Origin: Pseudoalteromonas rubra
Lineage (GTDB): Bacteria > Pseudomonadota > Gammaproteobacteria > Enterobacterales > Alteromonadaceae
Direction: 5' to 3'
Length of the DNA: 64,000 bases
Assembly: GCF_005886805.2 (NCBI RefSeq)
Contig: NZ_CP045430.1
Coordinates: 806,001 to 870,000 of the forward strand
The translations under genes and the position numbers were made by a program. A model generated the notes under the pieces. That model ran no database searches. It saw only the letters and a program-made list of their open reading frames with translations, and was not told the origin of the DNA. This document shows positions 17,341 through 25,214 of this stretch, piece after piece (the stretch's first letter is position 1; each line of letters opens with the position of its first letter).

Positions 17341-17363
17341 TAAATTTTCACATTGACAATTTA
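17341..17363. promoter_or_regulatory. Operator copy C upstream of the hydroxylase gene pair
   Basis: TAAATTTTCA-CAT-TGACAATTTA repeats the 10+3+10 element of copies A and B. It contains TTGACA (17353-17358), and a weak -10 box TAGGCT follows at 17376-17381 with 17-base spacing, so operator and -35 box again overlap. Confidence 0.7.
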
Positions 17364-17416
17364 AAGTTCAAAACTTAGGCTATGCTTCATTCATCACCGA
17401 GTATTTGGATTTAGAT

Positions 17417-18016
17417 ATGAAGCTAGCAAGCTCACTTATCGTCACTGGTATCATCGCCTGTTCACTCTGGGGCGTTGCCTTATTGCAACCTATGCCCGCC
17501 CGGGCCATTTCTTCCGCGCAACATACGCTCACAGATAGAACGCCTTCGGAAACAAGTGCTGTACCAGGGGCCATAACAGAATCAACACAACGCGAGAAGC
17601 CGCTGGTTGCCCTGAATACACTGGTAATTTCCGGTACTACAGCCGTTATGCCAACCAGTCAGGTACAGCAACTTTGGCAGGACTTTAAGGCAGATACGTC
17701 ATTGAATCGAAAACTGACAAAGCAGCCCAAAGCTGTTTACGTGTTTTATCGTGACTTTTCGGCAAACTTTGAGCAGTCCACCATAACCATAGGTTACTCT
17801 GTAGATACGCTGTCCTCCGTAAAACAGTCAGTAACATTGAGCGCGGCAAGATATGAACGCCTGTTACCCAGAAAAAAATATAGCAATCAGGATATTGCAC
17901 ATGCCTGGCAAAATATAGATTACCGCCGACCAATCAACAGAGTAATTGAGATCCATCACCTGTCTGAACACAGTGCGATAGTAAGTTCAGAGCTTCTGAT
18001 AGAATATGGAGATTAG
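17417..18016 (+). CDS. Membrane-anchored GyrI-like ligand-binding protein
   Basis: The ATG at 17417 is chosen over an in-frame TTG at 17405. The 199-residue product has an N-terminal hydrophobic segment (LIVTGIIACSLWGVALL), a Ser/Thr/Pro-rich linker to about residue 60, and a C-terminal domain with VYVFYRDFSANFEQSTITIGYSV and AHAWQNIDY. This pattern resembles the GyrI-like small-molecule-binding domain (AraC effector-binding type) that usually sits in cytoplasmic regulators; here it would lie outside the inner membrane. It ends 2 bases before a fatty-acid-hydroxylase-family gene and shares its promoter and operator. A sensor or lipid-binding role is inferred from this pairing. Confidence 0.55.
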   Translation: MKLASSLIVTGIIACSLWGVALLQPMPARAISSAQHTLTDRTPSETSAVPGAITESTQREKPLVALNTLVISGTTAVMPTSQVQQLWQDFKADTSLNRKLTKQPKAVYVFYRDFSANFEQSTITIGYSVDTLSSVKQSVTLSAARYERLLPRKKYSNQDIAHAWQNIDYRRPINRVIEIHHLSEHSAIVSSELLIEYGD

Positions 18017-18018
18017 CC

Positions 18019-18909
18019 ATGGAGTATTTAACCTTGCCCCTGTCGGCTGACGACGTCTGGTGGCTGGAAGTCTTTATAGATGAGTGGTTTTTAGTGATTG
18101 CACTGAGCTTATTTGTCGTCGAAATGTTTCGCTATGCTTTTAAAAAGCAATTCACTAAAAACTTGCTTGGTGACAGTGTTGCAAACTTTGTGACTTTGGG
18201 GCTATTCATGTTACTGGTCGCCCTTGTGGCCCTGACTTATGTTGGTGTGTTTTTCTACGTATACGATAATTTTAGAATTACAGACTTACCCCTTACTCCC
18301 TGGACCATATTGTGCTGTATTGTACTGGCCGATCTGGCTTACTACTGGGAACACCGCTTTTTACATAAAAATGGTTTTGCCTGGGCAACACATACCGTCC
18401 ATCACAGCTCACCACATTTCAATATTTCGGTTGCCTATCGGCATGGCCCTATGGACTGGTTTTTTCCTTTGTTTTTCTACCTGCCACTTGCACTCATGGG
18501 CTTTCATCCGTTTATCATCTTTCTGGCCGAAGTGATCGTGCAGGTTTTTCAGACTTTGTTACACACAGAAACCGTTAAGAAGCTACCAAGACCAATAGAA
18601 GCCATTTTCAATACGCCTTCTCATCACAGAGTACATCATGCTACAAACAAACAGTATCTGGACAAAAACTATGCAGGCATTTTCATAATCTGGGACAGGC
18701 TCTTTGGCACCTTCGCCAGAGAAGAGGCAGAAGTAAAATATGGCGTTTTTCCACGAATTAACAGCGTAAACCCGCTTACCGTCTTTTTCAGCGGATATAC
18801 AAAGTTACTCAGGCAACTCATCCACGCACCAAGCTGGTCATACAGGTTTAAATTACTGATAAAGCCGCCTATCTGGGCATGGCAACAAGAACAGAAAAGC
18901 AAAGAATAA
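18019..18909 (+). CDS. Sterol desaturase / fatty acid hydroxylase family protein
   Basis: The 296-residue membrane protein follows GGAG with good spacing. It has four or more hydrophobic segments and the histidine clusters of the di-iron hydroxylase family: HRFLH near residue 112, HTVHH near 125, a middle His (YRHGP), and HHRVHH near 200. Family members use two irons and O2 to hydroxylate or desaturate lipids at the membrane. The actual lipid is unknown; bacterial members act on sterol-like, carotenoid or ether lipids. It is co-transcribed with the GyrI-like protein under putative TetR control, which suggests a lipid-modification response to a hydrophobic signal. Confidence 0.9.
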   Translation: MEYLTLPLSADDVWWLEVFIDEWFLVIALSLFVVEMFRYAFKKQFTKNLLGDSVANFVTLGLFMLLVALVALTYVGVFFYVYDNFRITDLPLTPWTILCCIVLADLAYYWEHRFLHKNGFAWATHTVHHSSPHFNISVAYRHGPMDWFFPLFFYLPLALMGFHPFIIFLAEVIVQVFQTLLHTETVKKLPRPIEAIFNTPSHHRVHHATNKQYLDKNYAGIFIIWDRLFGTFAREEAEVKYGVFPRINSVNPLTVFFSGYTKLLRQLIHAPSWSYRFKLLIKPPIWAWQQEQKSKE

Positions 18910-18973
18910 TCAAAGACCTGTTAGTGAGTCTGTTCAGAGTAATGCCGAAACACAGACTCGCTACCCATACCCC

Positions 18974-19003
18974 CTTCCTCAGGGCTATGGCCCCCTGAGG
19001 AAG
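18974..19003 (+). terminator. Hairpin after the hydroxylase gene
   Basis: CTTCCTCAGGG (18974-18984) pairs perfectly over 11 bp with CCCTGAGGAAG (18993-19003), followed by CCTTATATTTACTT. A second, longer-loop inverted repeat (AGTGAGTCTGT / ACAGACTCGCT) lies just upstream around 18922-18962. Confidence 0.65.
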
Positions 19004-19313
19004 CCTTATATTTACTTCATTCGTCAGAGCACCTTACTGTTCGCCTTTATATTTCATAGTCTCATGTAAATAACAGGCAACCCCTACATAAAATTAAAAC
19101 ATACTCCTCTGGCGCTGCTCGTTAATTATCCCAATAAACAATATAAAATATTTATTCTCTACTGTTACTCAGGTATAAAATACACGGCCCAATTGCCAGC
19201 TCAGGGCTGATTTTTCAGGGGCTGATGAAAACCTTCTTAATTAAAGCTTTTGATTATAGAGGCTTTTCCAGTTCTTGCGGACACATCAAACTTGAATTGA
19301 AGGACCTAAAACC
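19004..19313. other. Intergenic region before the beta-helix gene
   Basis: About 310 AT-rich bases without a convincing reading frame. It ends with the AAGGA ribosome site of the gene at 19314. I see no clear promoter boxes. Confidence 0.4.
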
Positions 19314-22169
19314 ATGATACAAAAAATAGTAAAGCTCCTGTTTTTCTCTTCTTGTTTAGTGTTTTTATCAAGCATTAAACAAGCTCAAGCGAGTAATCAT
19401 TGCGAGTCGCCACTGCCTAGCAGCATTGATAGCAATAATACACTGACCTTACACAGTAATTCTTTTTGGGAAACGCAAAACCTGGGAGACTATGGTGATA
19501 ATGTTGATGCCATTATTACTGATATGCCAGAAGCACTAAAAAACAACGTAAATATGAGTGACTATAATCGAGCCGAGCAACTGCGCTGGGCCATAAGAGT
19601 CGCCAATAACATAACGCCAAGGCCTGCACATACTAAGGTTATGGTTGCCTCATGTGATTATAATTTCAGTGAACAACACAACGCGCATCCTGACACACCG
19701 GTTGATGGTATCCACAACGCATTTCTACCTAAACTGTTTATTAAAGCGGACAATATCACCATTGAAGGGGTGTCAGACCAGCCGACTCCAAGACTCTACT
19801 ATTCAGGTAAAGGCTTTGATGGTCAACATCACGGAAGAGTTGTGTTGATGGTGCCAAGTAAAACGCAAGGAATTACAATCAAAAATTTGTCATTTGAAGG
19901 GGATCACCACTGGAACCATATTCAAAATCCCGCTTATACATTGCATGAAAATAATGACAATCTTTACTTTAATGGCAGAGATCGCCGCCTGTGGTCAGGT
20001 ATGATCATGATTGGCCTGGCTGGCGGAAGTAATGATGTCACAGTCGATAATGTGTCAATTCAGGGTCCAGCACGCTCTGGTATTGCTATTGTGGGTAATG
20101 CCACAATCCAAAATTCAGTAATCAAAGGTAGTATTCCACTAGCCCATACAGAGAATATGCTGTCTGAACTGCTCAACGCTTCTGGCGCGCTGTCCGCACA
20201 TCTCAATATCAACTCTGCAGGTATGGGTTTTCATTCAGGCATTGCTCAACAGTTTAGTTATGGACCAATACATGTCAAAAACAACACCATACAAAACTTT
20301 GTAGAAGGGGTTAACGGCAATGGACAAGAATGGGTGATCACCGGTAACACCATAAAAGAAATTGCAGATCATGCAATCTATATTCTAAGCAACATGAAAC
20401 CTTCGATCATTGAGCACAATAAAATTGAAATGATTTTAAGTGCAGCCATTAAGCTTGGTGGAAGAACATGTCTCGATTCCGCTACTCAGTGTATGCTTGC
20501 AACCGATCCACTCGCAGAACAAACCCGGGCCGGAGCATACAAAACACGAGTCCAATTTAATACCTTTAAATTGATACCCAGAACATCAGTATTGTTATCA
20601 GGAACATTTAATACAATAGCGAACAATACGATTGTTCCATACAACCCAGCAGATGACACCAGTACCGGTAATTTTTACAACCCAGCTAAAGACCCAACGA
20701 ATGTCTATCCAGACTTTTTCTTTTCGACCTCAGGGGGCCAAACTCAAAAAGACAGTCAGGGGCACAACTACTGGACCAATCACTTTGCGTACAACACTGT
20801 TGCTTACAATACCAAAGGCAGCGAAGAGCTCTCTGTCTTTATAAGTCAGCGTATGGGACACCGAGATCGCAGTATAGGTATGAATGTCATCAAAGGTCCT
20901 GGTCAAAAAGTGTATTTTCACGCACGCAAGGATTCACGTTATGCACCTTTGATTTCGGTCTCTGCAGGTACAACCCTGTATACAGGTGGAAAACCTGATT
21001 GCATAGACTGTATTGGCAACCCCGTTGCACAAGGATATCGCAGCAATTTGGAGCCGTTATGGGCTAAAGCAATGACCATGGAAGATTCAAATGGTAGTGG
21101 TATCCCTCACCTGCTAGTTAAACTAGATAACACAGAAGAGGATGTATTTCTGGTTGGCGAGTCAGGGATCCACGAAAGGATCAACGCAGAAAATCAAGCG
21201 TTGGATATCAAAGCAGTCGCTGATTTGGACGGCGACGGAATAGATGAAATTTATTTTCAAGACAACAGCACGGGTTTATCTGGTGCAAGGCTGTTTCTCA
21301 CTGGTTCTGAAGTAGAAAACAGAAAACTGAACGACATAGCAAGCACACGCTGGACCTTTCATAATGCGAATCAGGACGACTTAGTTGCCAGTCAAATCGC
21401 ATCACTAAAAGGTGCAGAGCCAGATCAACTCATTACAAATTGGGCGGGAAGTAGCGAACTACTTGGCTCCGCTTTTGATGGGCTCGGCAACCCAGTTTCC
21501 GGTAACGCAATCTATCATGGCGCACACAATACCTCCGTAAATAAACTACAGGCAGCTGACCTGTCTGGTGTTGGAGAAATATATAGTGCCAATCAGGAAC
21601 TATATGTGGCGCTTGATGATAAGAAGGTTATTGGTATTTATTGGGATGCACACACGTCCAGCTGGAAAAATCAAACGGTCTATTCAGGTACGCAAACACT
21701 ATCACTCATGGAGCCTGGGCGCCTCAGAAGCACAGAGCCTAAGCAGCGCATGTATCAGCGTTATTCCAGCAATACCATTTATGAAAGCAGGCCAGCCAGT
21801 TCAGGATCACTCCCGGCGTTTGGATCAGGTAGTTATTTTTATAGTGGTTCCGCAACAAGTGACATGTTAGTTGCAGCGGATTTAAACGATGACGGCAAAC
21901 AAGAAATGATCAGTCACTTTAGTCAAGTCACAAACAAGATCTATTATGGTCAAGAGATAAATGGTGTCCTAAACAGCACACAAGGAACCATCTATGATGG
22001 CTTCACCTCCCCTAAACTCATTACACCATATAACAGTGCTGATGAAGTGGAGCGTGTCATTAGCTTATTTAACCAATCCTGGGCTATCTACCTTTCTGAA
22101 GGGCTGCGCAGCAATGGCCATAACTATGTAAACTATATTTACAGCAAAGCACTGGCAAACACCCATTAG
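19314..22169 (+). CDS. Secreted parallel beta-helix protein with FG-GAP C-terminus
   Basis: The 951-residue product has a signal peptide (residues 1-26, ending KQAQA). Residues about 120-500 have the short N-rich repeats of a right-handed parallel beta-helix (ITIKNLSFEG, VTVDNVSIQGPARSGIAIVG, IHVKNNTIQNFVEG, WVITGNTIKEI, PSIIEHNKIEM), a fold used by polysaccharide lyases and glycoside hydrolases. Residues about 640-930 hold FG-GAP-type calcium repeats (DLDGDGIDEIYFQD, DLNDDGKQEMISHF), typical of adhesion propellers. A polysaccharide-degrading or binding role at the cell exterior is likely, but no catalytic triad can be assigned. It stands alone, with a terminator behind it. Confidence 0.75.
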   Translation: MIQKIVKLLFFSSCLVFLSSIKQAQASNHCESPLPSSIDSNNTLTLHSNSFWETQNLGDYGDNVDAIITDMPEALKNNVNMSDYNRAEQLRWAIRVANNITPRPAHTKVMVASCDYNFSEQHNAHPDTPVDGIHNAFLPKLFIKADNITIEGVSDQPTPRLYYSGKGFDGQHHGRVVLMVPSKTQGITIKNLSFEGDHHWNHIQNPAYTLHENNDNLYFNGRDRRLWSGMIMIGLAGGSNDVTVDNVSIQGPARSGIAIVGNATIQNSVIKGSIPLAHTENMLSELLNASGALSAHLNINSAGMGFHSGIAQQFSYGPIHVKNNTIQNFVEGVNGNGQEWVITGNTIKEIADHAIYILSNMKPSIIEHNKIEMILSAAIKLGGRTCLDSATQCMLATDPLAEQTRAGAYKTRVQFNTFKLIPRTSVLLSGTFNTIANNTIVPYNPADDTSTGNFYNPAKDPTNVYPDFFFSTSGGQTQKDSQGHNYWTNHFAYNTVAYNTKGSEELSVFISQRMGHRDRSIGMNVIKGPGQKVYFHARKDSRYAPLISVSAGTTLYTGGKPDCIDCIGNPVAQGYRSNLEPLWAKAMTMEDSNGSGIPHLLVKLDNTEEDVFLVGESGIHERINAENQALDIKAVADLDGDGIDEIYFQDNSTGLSGARLFLTGSEVENRKLNDIASTRWTFHNANQDDLVASQIASLKGAEPDQLITNWAGSSELLGSAFDGLGNPVSGNAIYHGAHNTSVNKLQAADLSGVGEIYSANQELYVALDDKKVIGIYWDAHTSSWKNQTVYSGTQTLSLMEPGRLRSTEPKQRMYQRYSSNTIYESRPASSGSLPAFGSGSYFYSGSATSDMLVAADLNDDGKQEMISHFSQVTNKIYYGQEINGVLNSTQGTIYDGFTSPKLITPYNSADEVERVISLFNQSWAIYLSEGLRSNGHNYVNYIYSKALANTH

Positions 22170-22196
22170 CATTGCTTAAAAAAGGCTGGCAATCAA

Positions 22197-22223
22197 AAAG
22201 GCCTACACACTTTGTAGGCCTTT
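22197..22223 (+). terminator. Intrinsic terminator after the beta-helix gene
   Basis: AAAGGCCTACA-CACTT-TGTAGGCCTTT is a perfect 11-bp stem with A and T tracts on the two sides, so it can work in both directions. Confidence 0.85.
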
Positions 22224-22394
22224 AATCTACAGCAGTACGCCACACCGCCAAACAAATAGCTCTGCCGCGGATACTGGCATTTGGGCTATAGTCACTTCCA
22301 CGCTTCTGCTCGGTTAGTGTGCAAAGAAAACATTCTGCCCAGTTAGAACAACTTGCTCAGGCAATGCGCACCTCAGTTCGGCTCTATTTCATCT

Positions 22395-22745
22395 TTAGAA
22401 AAGGCCAATACGAGAAACAGACGGCTTATTTCTCACATGGTCTAGTGAGGAGGTACCACAACGACTACCCGCAATGGCAATTTTAACATCTTGGTTAGAC
22501 ACTTTAGCAGCCAACAAAGCAGAATATATTGATTTAACATCAGCATTTGCAGCTTCTACCGAGTACAAACCCGTTTCACCGCAGTTTGCCGGGTTAATAT
22601 GCGTACCCGAAGTTTTAAATAAAAAGTGGCCACCTTTGTAGCCGGTATAAATCTCAACAACTTTAACCTTAGCTGTCCACTGATCTGCTGCCGCATTTGC
22701 CAAAGTTGATGTCAGAATCAACGCCGAGCCAAGTAAGTATTTCAT
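22395..22745 (-). CDS. Small secreted protein, unknown
   Basis: AAAGGAG lies 7 bases before the ATG at 22745, which is preferred to an upstream in-frame start at 22763. The product has 116 residues with a signal peptide (MKYLLGSALILTSTLANAAA). The mature part is about 96 residues with VVEIYTGYKGGHFLFKTSG, two cysteines (NCGETGLY and SRCGTSS) and an alternating pattern of beta-strands around one helix (SIYSALLAAKVSNQDVKIAIAG). The strand-helix-strand layout with a Cys pair recalls small secreted OB-fold proteins such as toxin B subunits, but I cannot assign a family. It is a monocistronic gene on the - strand. Confidence 0.75.
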   Translation of the reverse strand: MKYLLGSALILTSTLANAAADQWTAKVKVVEIYTGYKGGHFLFKTSGTHINPANCGETGLYSVEAANADVKSIYSALLAAKVSNQDVKIAIAGSRCGTSSLDHVRNKPSVSRIGLF

Positions 22746-23192
22746 TGTAACTCCTTTAATCATTCGTTTTATTTATCATTCACTACGAAAAATAGCGCTC
22801 TACAGAGATATAGATTCCGCAGTGTTCCATTTAAAAGCGAATAATAACATAAACTTACTCTTTGATGCCAACTTGGGTACATGACATATAAATAACAATA
22901 GATTATTTTCCCAGTTAGCAATTTTCAGAAAGTGGCACCTCATTCGTCTGCAGCCGCTGCACGCCAATGCCTGTCCGTCTTATAACCAAATTGTACAACT
23001 TTAAAACAATTTAGTATTTACATAAATTTGACAATCAATCTTACAAGATCAATATTTAGACCGTTCCAATAAATTTCAAAGCCAATAAACATAGCTATTA
23101 ATTTAGGGGCTTAGCTTATAAAAACCAAATAAATTGGAACGATACAAAAATAAAACACAACTAAGATACAACATGTAAAAGAGAGCAACAGG
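22746..23192. other. Divergent intergenic region
   Basis: About 450 AT-rich bases between two divergent secreted-protein genes. A TTGACA at 23028-23033 with AATATT at 23051-23056 (17-base spacing) may be a promoter for the rightward protease gene, with a leader of about 130 bases. No reading frame is supported here. Confidence 0.4.
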
Positions 23193-24728
23193 ATGAAAAA
23201 ACACCAAAACCACAGTAAAAGTACGCTTGCATTGTGTCTGAGCAGCGCCCTGCTCGCACCGACCAGCTTTGCCAGCACGGATCTGACTCAGCCTGATAGA
23301 GGTGTCATTACTGCAAGTGGAGAAAACGGCACAGCCGAAGGACGGACTAAAGCGTTTGACGATTCTCAGTACAGTAAATGGCTGACCTTCTCGCCTACAG
23401 GTTGGATAGCCTACCAATTCAACACCCCTCAGATGGTGTCGGGTTACACATTGACTTCGGCCAACGATGCGACCAGCCGCGATCCACAAGACTGGCAATT
23501 ACTGGGCTCAAACGATGGCAATACCTGGTACGAACTTGATACACAAACCAATCAGACCTTTTCTGCGCGCTATCAGACTCGCCAGTATAATGTCACTAAC
23601 AGTCAGGCCTATCGCCATTACAAGCTAAATGTCACAGCCAACCAGGGAGCCGGGATTTTACAGTTAGCAGAAATTGAGTTGCTGGGTGGCGTGACGCCGC
23701 CACCGGATGATACTTTACCGCTGACAGACAGCAAGTCACTCAGTAGAGGGAGCTGGCAGCATTATGGGCCGTTCAATGTGGCGGGAAAAGTCTCGGCAAC
23801 CACCTCAGGTAGCGGCGATGCCGACCTGTATATCGGCCTGGGCAGTCAGCCGACTACCAGCAATTATCAGTGTGCCAGCACCTCGCCCACTGCAACGGAA
23901 TCATGTCAGGCACAAGGCAATAATCTATATGTCTCTGTTTATGGCTGGTCTGCCACCAGTTACACTATTAACATCAAAGAAGAAAGTGACAATGGCGGCG
24001 GTAACTGGGACAAGCCGGTTGTTGATTTTGTAGATATGAACCCGGAAACAGCGGGTTCGCAGTTAGTTAAACGCATCATAAGCGACCCGGCTGCCCATAT
24101 GGCAAACCGCTGCGTGGACGTGGCTCAGGTGCTCTATACCGATCCAAAAGAATCGCAACGCTTCAGACACCTGCGCTTTGAACTCAGAGAAAAAGACGCC
24201 TGGGGCAACGACTTTGTGGCCTATAAACTCGGCCAGGATGGGTCCGGCGAAATGACCATTGCTGTCAGCACCAAGCATCTGGAAAAAGTCTACCGGGAAG
24301 GAAACAATGACGACAACGCGATCCGCGACGAAATTGACGGCATCTTGTTCCATGAAGTGACACATGGCTACAACAACTCTCCGATAACGCACGATGGCTA
24401 TGGAGACGGCGGTCCTTACTGGGCCTATACCGAAGGCCTGGCAGATGCCGTGCGAATTGGCGCAGGTTTTCATAAAACCAGACAACCGGACATCACCAAC
24501 CCCAAAAAGTGGCTGGGCGGATACACCACCACCGGCTTTTTCCTGCATTATATTAAACAGGAAAAAGACCCGCTGTTTATCCGTAAGTTTAACCAGTCAG
24601 CAGTGGATTACACCAACTACACCTGGTCATTCGACCGTGTCTTCACCGATATACTGGGTATTGGCGTGGAGCAAGCCTGGCAGGATTACGTGCAGTTTAT
24701 TCAAAACGGCGGACAGCTTCAGTACTAG
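23193..24728 (+). CDS. Secreted discoidin-PPC-BSP type metalloprotease
   Basis: The 511-residue product has a signal peptide ending SFAS (about residue 29). Residues about 35-165 are a discoidin/F5-8C-like carbohydrate-binding domain (AFDDSQYSKWLTF, QDWQLLGSNDGNTW, LNVTANQG). Residues about 175-265 are a PPC domain (DADLYIGLGSQPTTSNYQC). Residues about 275-505 are a basic-secretory-protein-type peptidase with HEVTH (His387-His391) and YTEGLAD (Glu414). The BSP family is best known from plant defence proteins and is also found in bacteria. The combination suggests a protease that is held on a glycan surface. A large terminator follows. Confidence 0.85.
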   Translation: MKKHQNHSKSTLALCLSSALLAPTSFASTDLTQPDRGVITASGENGTAEGRTKAFDDSQYSKWLTFSPTGWIAYQFNTPQMVSGYTLTSANDATSRDPQDWQLLGSNDGNTWYELDTQTNQTFSARYQTRQYNVTNSQAYRHYKLNVTANQGAGILQLAEIELLGGVTPPPDDTLPLTDSKSLSRGSWQHYGPFNVAGKVSATTSGSGDADLYIGLGSQPTTSNYQCASTSPTATESCQAQGNNLYVSVYGWSATSYTINIKEESDNGGGNWDKPVVDFVDMNPETAGSQLVKRIISDPAAHMANRCVDVAQVLYTDPKESQRFRHLRFELREKDAWGNDFVAYKLGQDGSGEMTIAVSTKHLEKVYREGNNDDNAIRDEIDGILFHEVTHGYNNSPITHDGYGDGGPYWAYTEGLADAVRIGAGFHKTRQPDITNPKKWLGGYTTTGFFLHYIKQEKDPLFIRKFNQSAVDYTNYTWSFDRVFTDILGIGVEQAWQDYVQFIQNGGQLQY

Positions 24729-24733
24729 TGAAT

Positions 24734-24773
24734 AGCAAAAGCCCGGAACCTGGATAGGTTTCGGGCTTTTGCT
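24734..24773. terminator. Bidirectional terminator
   Basis: AGCAAAAGCCCG (from 24734) pairs with CGGGCTTTTGCT (to 24773), with further imperfect pairing GAACC / GGTT toward the loop. A and T runs inside the stem arms make it suitable for both the protease gene and the convergent toxin-immunity unit. Confidence 0.85.
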
Positions 24774-24803
24774 GCTCAACCAAGTAGACTGAACCTTAAT
24801 GTG

Positions 24804-25214
24804 TTACAACCGATCACATAAAAAAATTAAAGTACATGATGTCTCGTTGAGAAGATCATTTCCTTCGTAATAGTCCAATTGAAAATGTTCTTCAACCTCA
24901 GTGTCTTCGTCGAAAAAATTGATCAGAGAACATGCTAGTTTTTTTATCGCAACAGCATTCCCTGCCACATTTAAAACCTGACCGTCTATCCCCACAGTAA
25001 GCAACCCATTACCACTTGTTTCGAAATTTACAGCCAGCCTTTTTATCGCCTGAGGATAAAATTCATTTTTAAATACAGGTAAATTAACGCTTGAAGTACT
25101 ATTCAGCTGCTCTAAAAAAGCTCCAAACTTCGACAGTGAAGACCAAGAGCCTGAAATTTGAATTTCTGGCTCTATAATATCACCATCGCAATTGATGAAA
25201 ATTTCTACATTCAT
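24804..25214 (-). CDS. Imm32-like immunity protein of the RHS toxin
   Basis: The 136-residue cytoplasmic protein has no export signal. Its ATG shares one base with the stop of the RHS gene (TAATG), and an AAGGAGA site lies inside the toxin gene end, so the two are translationally coupled, as is usual for toxin-immunity pairs. The sequence VLNVAGNAVAIKKLACSLINF followed by HFQLDYYEG and a SCTLIFL end resembles the Imm32 family of polymorphic-toxin immunity proteins (pattern: strand, GN, leucine-rich helix, H-x-H/Q-LDY, S-x-x-L). The family name is a judgement from memory. The role as immunity protein is supported mainly by position. Confidence 0.65.
   Translation of the reverse strand: MNVEIFINCDGDIIEPEIQISGSWSSLSKFGAFLEQLNSTSSVNLPVFKNEFYPQAIKRLAVNFETSGNGLLTVGIDGQVLNVAGNAVAIKKLACSLINFFDEDTEVEEHFQLDYYEGNDLLNETSCTLIFLCDRL

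Noticed and set aside
16461..17363. An attachment site or small mobile element bounded by repeats
   Set aside because: The repeated 23-base elements are palindromes that overlap promoter boxes, and no recombinase gene is nearby, so operators explain them better.
24063..24548. A 161-codon leftward frame within the BSP-type protease gene
   Set aside because: It is antisense to the catalytic domain containing HEVTH, which is clearly the coding strand.
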